The position numbers were made by a program, and so were the translations under genes. Shown here in pieces: positions 54,001 to 63,171 of a stretch of DNA of 64,000 bases; position 1 is the stretch's first letter, and every line of letters starts with the position of its first letter. The notes beneath the pieces are model-generated. The model was given only the letters and a program-made list of their open reading frames with translations. It did not search any database and was not told where the DNA came from. This DNA comes from Agapetus fuscipes (taxonomy: Eukaryota > Arthropoda > Insecta > Trichoptera > Glossosomatidae). The DNA lies in the NCBI GenBank assembly GCA_951799405.1, contig OX637346.1, positions 10,315,215 to 10,379,214 of the forward strand. Reading direction: 5' to 3'.

Positions 54001-56790
54001 GTAAGAGAAGAATGTAGTGTAAGGGAAAGTGTGAAAGTGAAGATTAAAAGAAGTATGTTAAGATGGTTCGGGCACATGGAGAGAATGAGTGATGAAAGAT
54101 TGACGAAGAAAGTATATGTTGCTAGAATAGATGGATGTCGTGATAGAGGAAGACCGAGAAAGGTGTGGATGGACCAAATTTTCGAAATAGCGAGTGAATG
54201 GGATATCCAGAGTCATAATAAAAGGAGAGCTTGTATGAAAAAGGTTATGACTCTGGATGAAATGAAAGAAGTATGCAAGGACAGGAAGAAGTGGCGGCTA
54301 ATCTGCAATGCTGATTTGTAATGTTGGTTTATTAGTTTGCTACATTTTTTGCATAAGATTTTTTTTTTTTTTGTGTATAGATTTTTTTTAAAGGTTTTGT
54401 TGTTGTTTTTGTAAACTTAAATGTCATTTATCACTCGTATTCCTTGACTTATAGGTTGGTATGAGGCTGACCACCCATACTGTAAAAAATGGTTCACTTT
54501 GCCAATGTCACCCCTGTTTCAGGGAATGTCGGCAGGAGTTGCAGGGCTTATGTTCATTTGAGTTTGGATTTTATTTGTAAGTACACAATCAGCATTTGTA
54601 AGCGCGAACTACACGTGTTTGTTTGTGGGCATACATCTGAGAGCTTTAAATGAATATATCCTTGCAACTTAGATTATAGATTATAGATGTTCACACTTAG
54701 TAATTAGCATTTGATCCTACTTACATAATAAAATTTAATAAATAGATGAACATAACTCCACGAGTATTACCAACCTACATGGGACATTTTTTTTAAAGTA
54801 TGAGAGGGTCATTCTCACATATTATGCTACTAAAATACGAGTATTATGTACAGAAGAATCTACCGGGTTTCTTGTTATTGTTGTAACATAAATAATGATA
54901 ATATAAATTTCCCCATACGATATTATGTTATTTGCCATAATTATTGTTTGTAGGAATATGTATTACATAGTTATCTCTATCCAGATCCAAAGGTTAACAA
55001 TCTTGTTGTCAATGATATAACAAACGGGTTTTGAAGGATCGACCTAAAAAAACTTTTGATGTCTTTGAGTAATGTTTTTTTTTATTTGATTCATACCTGC
55101 GTCAACTTATGCAACATAACGATGAGCTTTGTAACATAGCCAGCCATTTTTTTACATATTAATGTCTTAAGACCACTTTGCAAAAAAAAAAATAATGTCT
55201 GAACAGTTATGTGTTGAATAAAAAACAAAAAAACAGCTAGAACAAAAACATTCCAAATATTTTATTCATAATACTTATATAAAATGGAGAGACATATATT
55301 GCGGACGTTCTTTGATTGTGATAAAATAAATGTTTGTTATTATTTTTATAAGGAGGAAGAAGAAAGTGAAGTACCAAAGCTGAGGAAAGTAGAATGTGAG
55401 TGGCCACGCAAGTTTATGAAGAAGAAGAGGAAAGAAAATATGAAGGAGGTATAAATAAATGTTAAATATGTGCTCTCTTAGACTTGCAAAACCGGCAGCA
55501 CCACCTCACAAAAAATACATAAATAACTCCTTTTTCAAAAGTTGACAAAGAGACGAGGAAGTGGCCAAGCAGATCCATAAAGAAAAAGGGTAAAAGAAAG
55601 AAAAATATGATGAAGTAAGAAGAAACATGTAGAAGAAGAACATCAGAAGATGATGAAGAGCGATCTAAGTGATCACGCAGATCTATGGAGAACAAGAAAA
55701 GGGATTGTGAAATATGAAGGAGGAAGAAAAAATGTTGAAGAAGGACTTCCATAGACTTGCACAGCCGGCAGGCAGTACGACTCTAAGCAATAGTTATAAA
55801 TGAACTGTCTTATCAGAAGCTGAGTAAGAGCAGTGGTAAGGATCATGTAGATACATGAAGAACAAGAGGAAGGGAAAATATGAGATGGTGGAAAAATATA
55901 ATTGAAAACTACAGGGGAAAAACAAGGAATGTCAGCAAAAATATGAAAATGATCTACTAATGCCATCTAGTGGCATCTGTGTGTATCTAAAGCTCTGAAA
56001 ATTTTGTAATTCAACAACAGTCGCTATCACAGTTTATGGCGATATTTACGGTTCTTTGTGACAGGCAATAACCATGACTTTCAAATTCATAATTTGAATT
56101 TACTCAAAATGTTCTTCAACCAACATTCCTTGTTCTTCCCCTGTAGTCTTCAATTGATGTTGAAGATGGACTCACATAGACTTGTGACTAGTTTTACATG
56201 AACTACCTTATTAGAAGCTGAAAAAGAGCGGTGGTAAGGACCACTTAGGTACATGAAATACAAGAAGGAGGGAAATGCGATGGAGGAAAAATAGAATTGA
56301 TGTTGAAGATGGAGTCACAAAGACATAGTCAGCTGGAAGTACCACTCCACGCAAAAGTTGTAGATGAACTACCTCATCAGAAGCTGAGAAAGAGCGGTAG
56401 TAAGGGCCACTTAGATACATGAAGAGCAAGCCTTTCGGCAAGGCACCCTTCCAGGGTGACATAGACCCGCAAGACTTTCAAGAATTGGGGAGCCGCCCGG
56501 ACAGGATTCCTTAAAAAAAAGAGGAAGGGAAATGTGATGGAGGAAAAATAGAATTGATGTTGAAGATGGACTCACATAGACTTGCGCAGCAGGCAGCACG
56601 ACCCCCACGCAGAAGCCGCAGCTGAACCTCCCCACCAGCAGCTGAGGAAGGGCAGTGGAAGTGGCCACGCAGATCCACGCGGCCGTCCATAGCGGAGCCG
56701 CGAGGAGAACTGCTCGTCGTCTGCCAACTGCGTGCATGAGGGGGCCGCTCATGAGGCTGCCGATCAGCGCACCCACGGGGGGAATCGAGC
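44882..56790 (-). CDS. Tret1-like: facilitated trehalose transporter Tret1-like (MFS sugar porter), 7 exons, N-terminus missing
   Basis: Plasma-membrane facilitator of the sugar porter family; insect Tret1-type proteins carry trehalose or other sugars down a gradient. Exons 56790-56576, 51818-51674, 49535-49385, 48314-48133, 47258-47063, 46368-46185 and 45091-44882 join in consistent phase (1,0,1,2,1,2,0) into 427 residues ending in TAA. Order of signatures: VGRRR after TM2, SPSVRG in the loop after TM4, PESPIWL after TM6, [12 protein letters not shown] in TM7, VDKVGRRPL after TM8, [12 protein letters not shown] after TM12. The full-length family is ~470-500 residues; the initial exon with TM1 was not found between 56.8 kb and the window end. 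The introns hold many repeats, including a LINE, SINEs and a ribozyme foldback. The specific substrate cannot be told from sequence. Confidence 0.92.
45225..45488 (-). pseudogene. older subfamily of the RTE-like LINE, C-terminal fragment
   Basis: Minus-strand remains give [20 protein letters not shown] and [20 protein letters not shown], then DRKKWRQLC, clearly related to but distinct from the three young LINEs (which have [10 protein letters not shown]). One stop and small indels; no tail-A remains. Lies in a transporter intron, in the sense orientation. Confidence 0.75.
46185..46368 (-). CDS. Tret1-like: transporter exon: TM10-TM11
   Basis: Acceptor CTTCCAG, donor CAG/GTTTGT at 46184. Encodes [20 protein letters not shown], then [20 protein letters not shown] with the P..(L/M).GE motif of TM10, and [17 protein letters not shown]. 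Confidence 0.9.
46713..46949 (-). mobile_element. SINE-B relic in transporter intron
   Basis: Decayed reverse copy: TTAGTTAGCGC, CATGCTAAGAGTCCTGTACG, CTGGACTATGACCGGTC. Confidence 0.6.
47063..47258 (-). CDS. Tret1-like: transporter exon: TM8-TM9
   Basis: Acceptor CGTTTCAG, donor GTAAGT at 47062. Encodes [20 protein letters not shown], then [19 protein letters not shown] (the second D-x-x-GRR motif) and [14 protein letters not shown]. Confidence 0.9.
47670..47812 (-). mobile_element. SINE-G head
   Basis: Reverse complement reads CCGGTCGATACCTCAGTTGG, then GAATGCTTGCGTAATGAGCC and GGGTTCGATCCTCCC, a well-preserved tRNA-like head with both boxes. Confidence 0.65.
47938..48054 (+). mobile_element. 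repeat H
   Basis: TATTATTCACACACAGCAAA to GCGTTGTGAATGGCCCTG, ~117 bp, with inverted-like ATTCACA ends and the central TAACGTAAATTTTCCATAC. Flanking TGTAT on both sides may be a target duplication. Confidence 0.6.
48133..48314 (-). CDS. Tret1-like: transporter exon: loop and TM7
   Basis: Acceptor TGTTCCAG, donor GTACGC at 48132. Encodes [17 protein letters not shown] and [20 protein letters not shown], with the QQ.SG.(N/D)A..(F/Y) substrate-site motif of sugar porters in TM7 (Asp in place of the common Asn). Confidence 0.9.
48890..49027. mobile_element. foldback-D MITE, diverged
   Basis: CTTGAGTTTAAGACTTTGCG, GTATAAAATAAACGACAGTACG and the right part TTATGCAATCGAAGTG...TTTTATACT fit the D family loosely. 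Lies in a transporter intron. Confidence 0.45.
49385..49535 (-). CDS. Tret1-like: transporter exon: TM6 end and central loop
   Basis: Acceptor CTGTTTCAG, donor GTACGT at 49384 (chosen because only it restores the phase-2 join). Encodes [20 protein letters not shown] with the conserved PESP.WL, then the acidic/basic loop up to NLRKVNSN. Confidence 0.85.
49990..50241 (+). mobile_element. tail-A repeat in transporter intron
   Basis: TCCTTGACTTATAAGTTGG to TTAGATTAGATTAG, full length, antisense to the gene. C-type, 5-bp tail. Confidence 0.88.
50342..50412 (-). mobile_element. repeat H fragment
   Basis: ACAGTGAATTCTCGGACAGC, GGATGAGCCATGGATTTGCT: part of the H repeat in reverse. Confidence 0.45.
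50981..51268 (+). mobile_element. SINE-B, best-preserved copy
   Basis: Head GTCCGTAGTCCAGGTGGTAA (A box), anticodon-arm-like TTCGGACTCGTAACTGGAA, B box GTGGGTTCGAATCCCGGC, together a recognisable tRNA fold; then the ~210-bp body to AAATAAATCAGCCTAAT. The pol III boxes look intact. Antisense in a transporter intron. Confidence 0.92.
51390..51432 (-). ncRNA. hammerhead ribozyme motif, sense to the transporter pre-mRNA
   Basis: Same parts as the plus motif at 51534-51576, read on the minus strand: TGTAC, CTGATGA, GGAAAC/GTTTCC, GAAA, ACCGGT, C, GTACA. All conserved residues are present. Confidence 0.65.
51534..51576 (+). ncRNA. hammerhead ribozyme motif
   Basis: Stem I TGTAC/GTACA (perfect); core CTGATGA (51539-51545); stem II GGAAAC/GTTTCC with loop ATT; GAAA (51562-51565); ACCGGT; predicted cleavage after C51571. 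Confidence 0.65.
51674..51818 (-). CDS. Tret1-like: transporter exon: TM4/5 loop and TM5-6
   Basis: Acceptor TTTCCAG, donor GTAAGT at 51673. Encodes [20 protein letters not shown] (the SP..RG signature) and [17 protein letters not shown]. The donor lies only 22 bp from the target duplication of the foldback element at 51276-51651. Confidence 0.9.
51962..52218. mobile_element. foldback-D MITE, two partial copies in tandem
   Basis: 51962-52070 and 52098-52218 both carry D-family right arms (GGTAAAACGCATGTTGAGC; GTGAAACGCTACGGTTGA), the second ending GTTTGTACTTGGG. Confidence 0.5.
52764..54685 (+). mobile_element. RTE-like LINE, longest copy, with a nonsense mutation
   Basis: Encodes the RT from the finger region ([40 protein letters not shown]) through [33 protein letters not shown] to [14 protein letters not shown]. 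Two defects: a disturbed stretch at about 53000-53070 where the frame is temporarily lost, and TAA at 53923-53925 where the other copies have AAA (Lys). The tail-A 3' end is 54448-54685, 7-bp units. GATGTTCA at 52756-52763 and 54686-54693 is a likely target duplication. Antisense in a transporter intron. Confidence 0.88.
55345..56440 (-). pseudogene. tandem decayed copies of a transporter exon end plus intron start
   Basis: At least six degraded copies of the 3' half of exon 56576-56790 and the start of its intron. The block complementary to the codons for WICVA (plus strand GTGGCCACGCAGATCCA) recurs near 55401, 55560, 55671, 55840, 56239 and 56405. Minus-strand frames still echo the exon: [20 protein letters not shown], and [14 protein letters not shown] with [14 protein letters not shown]. 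Linkers such as GATGGAGGAAAAATAGAATT repeat too. A MITE interrupts one unit at 55900-56155. Confidence 0.75.
55900..56155. mobile_element. MITE with ~33-bp inverted repeats (MITE-J)
   Basis: AATTGAAAACTACAGGGGAA at the left and TTCCCCTGTAGTCTTCAATT at the right, arms extending through AACAAGGAATGT. 256 bp, no coding sequence. Inserted in the decayed exon array, which explains its one long spacing. Confidence 0.75.
56576..56790 (-). CDS. Tret1-like: transporter exon: TM2-TM4 region
   Basis: Acceptor GGTTGCAG at 56791, donor GTGAGT at 56575. Encodes [20 protein letters not shown], then [18 protein letters not shown] and [20 protein letters not shown]. It is GC-rich compared with everything around it, and its 3' half has several decayed tandem copies downstream. 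Confidence 0.9.
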
Positions 56791-56881
56791 CTGCAACCAT
56801 TGGGATGTAAAGCTTAGTATTCTGTCCACTCGTGAGTGCCAAAATCACAGCGAAAGTAGAAAGATAAAAGGGCCTTAATAT

Positions 56882-57135
56882 ATTTTTTTAAATAGATTTG
56901 TGAAGAGGAATGCAATTCACCAACATATTTTGCCTGGCCAGAAACAGGTATTAATGTTATAAATTATTAATTCAATTGTTAATATTTTTAATGAATTATT
57001 ATTAATTTTTAACTGCATACCCAATGACATGTGTTGAGCCAGGATCGAAGTTATTGTCGATTGAACAAGAGGGGTTTGAACCAGCATTAGTGCCAATAAC
57101 GCAAATTCCTTAACCACTCGACCATCTCAGCGACG
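56882..57135 (-). mobile_element. SINE-C with class II tRNA-like head
   Basis: Reverse complement begins CGTCGCTGAGATGGTCGAGT GGTTAAGG and later GCTGGTTCAAACCCC, matching tRNA-Ser/Leu A and B boxes with a long variable arm. The body is partly replaced by an AT-rich stretch; the 3' end is AAATCTATTT plus an A run. Confidence 0.75.
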
Positions 57136-57398
57136 ATTTATTTCAAAACATGTTAGCGTAACGGGTTTTATCACAACAGTGTTCAAAAAAAAATTGGCAC
57201 GAAAAATACACGATAGTGTTCAACCATTTTTTTTCCAATGGAGGTTTGTAATTTGTTTTTTTTATTATTATATTTCATTTTGGGTATGTATGTTTTAAAG
57301 TGCGTATTGAATGAGGTCCGCATATTTGACAACGTCAAAAAAATTCTCGCATGGCTTAGTTATGTATTGGTTGCTAAGGACCCTAATTAATCGTTCTT

Positions 57399-57628
57399 AC
57401 ACCCATACTGTAAAAAAAATGGTTCACTTTGCCAATGTCACCCCTGTTTCAGGGAAGGACGGCAAGAGTTGCAGGGCTTATGTTCATTTGAGATTGGGTT
57501 TTTATATTGCAGGTCCACATGCGGCATGTGTTAGCGCGAAATTATACATGTCTGCTTGTGGGAATGCATTTAATATAAATCTTAAATGATATATATCTTT
57601 GCAGCTTAGATTAGATTAGATTAGATTA
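57399..57628 (+). mobile_element. tail-A repeat, 5'-truncated
   Basis: Starts ACACCCATACTG and ends with four TTAGA units; nearly identical to the copy at 60400-60651. Confidence 0.88.
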
Positions 57629-57889
57629 CACCGTTTACATTCAGAAGTCCATTCTATTGACGTAAGTATCTATAGAAATGAAAGTTGTATACAACTTTTA
57701 ATTGAAAGGCAAAAATACTGAGATGCAAAAACGCAGAGGTTATAATAATTATCTACGATCAACTTTTTTTTATTTCATGGAATTTCACAAATTTCGATAC
57801 AAGAAGTTAATTTCGATTACCGTTTCCCACGAACAACGTTTACTTTCTGCAAGAAATGATGTTTTTACCATTGTAGAAAATTGTATGGT

Positions 57890-58139
57890 TCCTTGACTTA
57901 TAGGTTGGTATGCGGCTGACCACCCATGCTGTAAAAATGGTTCACTTTGCCAATGTCATCCCTGTTAAAGGAAAGGACGGCAAGAGTTGCAGGGTGTATG
58001 TCCATTTGAGATTTGGTTTTTATGTTGTGGGTTCAAATGAGGCATGTGCAAACGCGAACTTGTACGTGCCTGGTTGTGGGAATGCATGTAATGTGAATCT
58101 CCAATGTAACATATCTTTGCAACTTAGATTAGAGATTAG
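57890..58139 (+). mobile_element. tail-A repeat
   Basis: TTCCTTGACTTATAGGTTGG to ACTTAGATTAGAGATTAGAG. C-type. The hairpin is lost (CCCTGTTAAAGG). Confidence 0.88.
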
Positions 58140-58804
58140 AGTATGGAAAATTTGGTTATATTTATTCTCAGTCTCAGAAACTAGGACTGTTTTGATTTGT
58201 GTTAAAAAAACTAACATACACAGCTTCAACTATGTATCATTTATTTTTTATAAATCTTGTTAATTATTTTTTACAATGTAGATCATGAGCGCATCAATAG
58301 ACCCACATTTTCCTTCAACTTTAATTATACATTTATTAACATCGAGATACTAAGTAACTGCAATGAGTAGGTACAAATAAAAATGATTTTATTGCACGTT
58401 TAAGTTAAAGCCCCAACAATGCCGCGGTATGCAAATAGTGTTTCAGCTTCGTGATGGCTCCATTATAAGAAGCATCTCGCTTCCTTGTGTTGTAATGGCG
58501 GCAATCATAAACCACAAAACGCAAGCGAATCGGGCATTTCAAAAACACCGTAAGTCGAGCTTGCATAACTTTTCAGGTGAGACAAGAAATTGATTCTTGA
58601 ATGAACTTATTGTTCTTGCTAGGTTAACTTTATCATCACCAATGGCACGACAACCTGTTTTGCGTTTGCTTTTTACTTGTATGAGTGTGTCTCTAAATGT
58701 AGGTGTTTGTATAATTGTACAAGTGTTTTGCTCGAGTATTCTGGCAAAATATCACATGTTCCAGTTCGCAGTGTTTTGAGAACCGTCTTTATGTCAAACC
58801 ATAT

Positions 58805-59347
58805 TGTTACGAACTATGAGTTTGTGTGTTCATGAAAGTAGTTTGCTGGTATGAATATGTGTGTTTGCCTCTAGCATAATCTACTATGAGTTTGTGTACA
58901 CGTACCTAAGCACGCTAGTGTGCCCAACAATCTGTAAGTGTTTTGAAAAATCGATTATAGAAGTATGTGGAATAATCTAGAACATGGAAGAATCGTCTCT
59001 TTCGTACCTATATAAACAAGCCGCAATGGTGCGGAAGGCAGGCGCTTGAAACATTGTGACATGAAGTCGATAAGCTAGAGCTAGAAAATTAATCAGAACA
59101 TTGTATACCGACATCGTGTAAAATAAATCTTGAATAATAAATAAATCGCAGCTTAATTAAAAAGAACCCAAATATAATAATAACGAAAGGGCTAAAGCGG
59201 GCTGTGCCGTAGACTTATATTAGAGCCGTTGAGCTAAAGAGTAAAAAGACACTCTGTAATCGAGCCAAATGTGAACGGAATCTTAAAATAAATTGTGTGA
59301 AATAAATTAATCAAGTTCTTATTCAATTGAACCCATAAATCGTAACA
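58805..59347 (+). mobile_element. probable solo LTR (543 bp)
   Basis: Bounded by TGTTACGAAC and AAATCGTAACA, so it has TG...CA termini with a 7-bp inverted TGTTACG/CGTAACA. Promoter-like TATATAAA at 59009-59016 is followed downstream by clustered AATAAA signals (59120-59150 region) and a GC-richer U5-like segment. No primer-binding site, gag/pol or second LTR is visible, and no clear target duplication. Orientation inferred from TATA before AATAAA. Confidence 0.6.
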
Positions 59348-60229
59348 GTATTATACGAAAACGAAGCAAAAAAAAAAGACTTGTGATGTTTTTGAAATAC
59401 TCGATTCAAATAAAGTTTGACTTTATAAAATAAACAATAATAGACTTGTGCTGGATTGGCCAGTCGTTATTTGTCCAACAATGGTGAAATTGGGCTATTA
59501 GTTCCTACACTGCTCACTCGCCTAAGCCGTAGTCCGCTCGGATGATGTACGGTGGACGACGAGTCGCTAGCAACTATGAACAGCTGTAATCTCAATTGCA
59601 CATTATGACGTCATTACATGTGAACTTGAAATAGCTTAAGGTTAGTGTGTTGGAGAAAATGTAATGCATCTTGATTGTCTCAAGACCCGACTGATAATCG
59701 TAACAGAGTGCCCACAACGCAACGCCCGGAAAAGAGTAATTCTTGAATATTCTTCTTCCTTAGTAAATTTGAAATAAAATCCATAAAATGCATCACACTC
59801 AGAATATGACCAAATGATTTGTTTTTGGACCCGATGATGATCGCGAGTGATCGAAAACGTTAGTTTATTAAAAAATTAAGTGGCCTATAATATATTTTAT
59901 ATTGTTAGTGTTGTGATCTTAATGGTTCCAAAATATTCGTCGAAGTATACAGTTTGGTTCCAAATATGTAGTTAGGTGGGTAACTTAAATTTAGCCTCAA
60001 GTTTCTAAATATAAAAATACGTGTTCAAAAGTAGTTTAGACTCTGCGAGTTGAATTAAAAAAAAAAATGCAGTTAAAACCGCGCACAATTAAGTACCGTT
60101 TGTAGGAGATTGAAAAGTTGGATGAGCTGAATAAACCAGTTATTGATTGTGTTTAACAAATCAGAAAAATAATTCTGCCCCTAAAAAAAATATTTTTCTC
60201 AGTAGGACCAATTTTGTACTTGGAGTACT
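59348..60229. other. unassigned, with a degenerate hammerhead-like motif
   Basis: 59830-59862 reads ACCCGATGA, then a stem GATCGC/GTGATC, GAAA and ACGTT: a CTGATGA core with one change (CCGATGA) and an extra A. No coding sequence. An isolated AATCGTAACA at 59697-59706 repeats the LTR end. Confidence 0.3.
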
Positions 60230-60651
60230 TGGATGAAAGAAGTATGCAAGGATAGAAAGAAATGGCGGTTGATCTGTGATGTTGGCGGCTAGGGTTTGTT
60301 AAAGTGAAGTTGGTTTTATGATTTAGTTTTTTATGTCCATGTATATATTGTTATTTATTGATTTAAAAAAATGTAATTTGTCATGTATGTTCCTTGACTT
60401 AGGTATAGGTTGTTATGCGGCTGACCACCCATAATATAAAAAAATGGTTCACTTTGCCAATGTCACCCCTGTTTCAGGGAAGGACGGCAAGAGTTGCAAG
60501 GCTTATGTTCATTTGAGATTGGGTTTTTATATTGTAGGTCCACATGCGGCATGTGTTAGCGCGAAATTATACATATCTGCTTGTGGGAATGCAATTAATA
60601 TAAATCTTAAATGATATATATCTTTGCAGCTTAGATTAGATTAGATTAGAG
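60230..60651 (+). mobile_element. RTE-like LINE, extreme 5' truncation
   Basis: Contains only the last ~20 codons (GATGAAAGAAGTATGCAAGG, AATGGCGGTTGATCTGTGA, WRLICDVGG end), the ~110-bp 3' UTR and a C-type tail-A. It matches the 24.1-25.7-kb LINE over its whole length and proves that tail-A is that LINE's 3' end. Confidence 0.9.
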
Positions 60652-60749
60652 CCTATTTTATTCAATCATTCGTCAAGCCTTATAGCATCCAAAAAAATGG
60701 CTGATGGAGTAAGAAGTAACCCGCTGCTCCCTGCTTTCAATGGCATTTT

Positions 60750-61155
60750 CCAGCATCCAAGCCAACGACTCAAGTCCAGAAACCTCATCTGAACAATTAA
60801 GGGTCGCAGTGAGGAAGTTGGATGCGATTGGAAGTCCATATGGGAGGAAAAAATATTTAAAAACCAAAATCTGATTACTCTGCCACACCAGGAGGTCCCA
60901 GGGTTTAGTCTTCGGAGTGGGCTGTAGACGACCTTAAATAGAATCCGCACAGAGCAGGCCGTTGTGACTCCTTGCTCCACATATGGGGATTAGCTCCATC
61001 TCTAGAGTGTGACTGTGGGGCAGAGAACCAGACTGACCGGCACATAGTGGAGGAGTGCCCCGTCAGAAGACACCTTCCTGGCCTGAAAGACTTCTACGAC
61101 GCCACACCAAGAGCAGTGAAGTAGATGGAGGGCCTGGATCTTCGCCTCTGACGCG
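60750..61155 (+). pseudogene. jockey-like LINE C-terminal fragment
   Basis: Frame-shifted remains: FKNQNLITLPHQEVPGFSL, TTLNRIRTEQAV, then in another frame CDCGAENQTDRHIVEECPVR RHLPGLKDFYDATPRAV. The Cys-Asp-Cys-Gly...His-Ile...Cys-Pro block after an LNRIRTG-like motif is characteristic of the C-terminal zinc-knuckle region of insect non-LTR retrotransposons. Stops and at least one frameshift. Confidence 0.75.
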
Positions 61156-61210
61156 GCCCAATGACCAAGATATTTAATGCACTTACTGGCCATACGCAAA
61201 GAAAGTTAGT

Positions 61211-61303
61211 ATGCCTTATAGCAACTGAGTTTTGCTTGAGTTGGCATTCTACAGCAACAACCAAAATTTCTGAGGGCTCTCGAGGTGTGATTCACAACTG
61301 AGT
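61211..61303 (+). mobile_element. SINE-B 3' fragment
   Basis: GCCTTATAGCAACTGAGTTT, GAGGGCTCTCGAGGTGTGAT: the last third of SINE-B only, again followed tail-to-tail by a reverse tail-A copy. Confidence 0.7.
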
Positions 61304-61326
61304 ACTCTTAAGATTGTCTTGAGGCA

Positions 61327-61581
61327 TCTAATCTAATCTAATCTAAGCTGCAGGGATATATATCATTTAAGATTTATATCAAGTGCATTCCCACAAGCAG
61401 ACATGTATAATTTCGCGCTAACACATGCCGTATGTGGACCTACATTATAAGAACCCATCTCAAATGAACATAAGCCCTGCAACTCTTGCCGTCCTTCCTT
61501 GAGACAGGGGTGACATTGGCAAAGTGAACCATTTTTTTACAGTATGGGTGGTCAGCCGCATACCAACCTATAAGTCAAGGA
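61327..61581 (-). mobile_element. tail-A repeat
   Basis: CATCTAATCTAATCTAATCT to TATAAGTCAAGG, full length. C-type, 5-bp tail. Confidence 0.88.
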
Positions 61582-62299
61582 ATGAGTCTTGAGTCTTAGG
61601 CATGAGCCTTATAAAGATGTCATAAGCACATCGTCCGCTCTTTTATTGTTTGAATAGTTGGTTACTCAAAGCGTTATTCTTAAATTAGAAAGGAGTACTC
61701 GTATTCTTGTACTTGAAAAGATGGAGAGAGAAAACAGAAATTATAAAGTAAAAAATCAATGCAAACTTATATTTTTTATTTAAAAAACAATGCAGCTTAT
61801 CAAAACTTCAATTACTAAATTAATTATACTAGTAGAATTCTTTATGATTAAAAAAAATAATCAAATGATAGAAAACTCTGAATGTTTGGAAATAAAATTT
61901 ATCTATTTACCTTATGACACTGTGCTAAAAACAAGAATGTTTACCTTTTTTATTCTCTTTGTTAAAACTGCAAAAATGTGTGCTTACGAGGTGCCTAAAA
62001 AAAGTGCTAATTTACACACAATTACCATAATAGCGAATGATATTCAGTGTTTACTTTGATCATTTAAATACTGAGCAGTTTGTTTGATTTTTTCCTCTTA
62101 CAATGTAGGTACCTGTCCAAATAAGAAACTTAACTGGTTTTGACTAGTTTCGTCATAGATTTATTCTAATATATTTTTGCACGTGATTGTATGCGTCATA
62201 ATCAAAACTCTCTTATTATTATTTTGCCATCAAAACGTCACATGACAAAGTGGTTGTCTTTATTTGTAGCCACTTTCGGTCCACATCAGTCACACGTCT
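61582..62299. other. no gene recognised
   Basis: AT-rich; an 89-codon plus-strand frame (61790-62059) is lysine/isoleucine-rich with no recognisable similarity and is probably fortuitous. Confidence 0.35.
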
Positions 62300-62545
62300 T
62301 TTTTTAAAATAGATTTTTGAAGAGACATGCAGTACGCCAACCTACATTACCTGAAAACAACCTATAAAACCCAATTAATAATTCATTATTTAAAATCTTT
62401 ATCATCAGTTAATAATTACAAAATGACATCTGTTGCACTAGAGTCAAAGTTGTCTTCAAGGACATAACGGGATTCAAACTTGCACTTGCTTGAATAATGC
62501 CAATTCGAGTGCCAACGACCTAACCGCTCGACTATACCAGCGACT
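62300..62545 (-). mobile_element. SINE-C
   Basis: Reverse complement starts GTCGCTGGTATAGTCGAGCG, long variable arm, B box GTTTGAATCCC; 3' end AGATTTTTGAAGAGACATGC region plus a T run (rc). Confidence 0.72.
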
Positions 62546-62957
62546 ATTTAAGATCATTTTGATCATATTGGAATTTCCACCTGTAAAAATCCTGCATGTA
62601 TTTTTACGGAACGTTACTTCAAGTTACCATCTTATCAAAAGTATTCTCCTTCAATGATTCTACAGCCCAGAATTTGGTATCGTTTATCTTGAGCTATCTA
62701 TGTACTTTGTCCACAGTCAAAAGTCACCTTCAATTTTTTTTGTCAGAGAACCTAGCGACCTATTTAGCCTGTACAGTTTCATTAACTCGCGACTTTTTAA
62801 CATTCTGACTTTATATCAACTGGCTACCTTACCAGTTGCTTAAAATAATTCACGTCATGATTTATTTTTTAGTTCAGCCTTTTTGAATAATTTGTATTAT
62901 GCAAAATTATGGTGTTCATGTCATCGCACTCCACCATGTTTAAATACAGTGGACTTC

Positions 62958-63160
62958 TATAATCTAAAGATTAAGTTGCGAAGATTTATTAATTAATCAA
63001 ATAATTCATATTTAATACATGCCCTCAAAAAAGACATATTTTGTAAGTTAGAGCTTACACTTGCTGCATGTGTACTTACAAAATAAACAAAACGTCACAT
63101 GAACATACACTTTGCAACACCTGCCGCCTTTACCTGAAACTTGGGTGGTATTGACAAAAT
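62958..63160 (-). mobile_element. tail-A repeat, truncated and diverged
   Basis: TATAATCTAAAGATTAAGTT tail, then the body to GGTGGTATTGACAAAAT; the 5' ~60 bp are missing. Confidence 0.7.
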
Positions 63161-63171
63161 TAAAAATTCAT

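Noticed and set aside
56440..56512. Additional transporter exon (GC-rich KESCPGG.. segment)
   Set aside because: Does not match any part of a sugar porter and lies inside the decayed exon array.
59697..59706. Second LTR end (AATCGTAACA)
   Set aside because: No matching upstream LTR sequence precedes it; a ten-base match is not enough.
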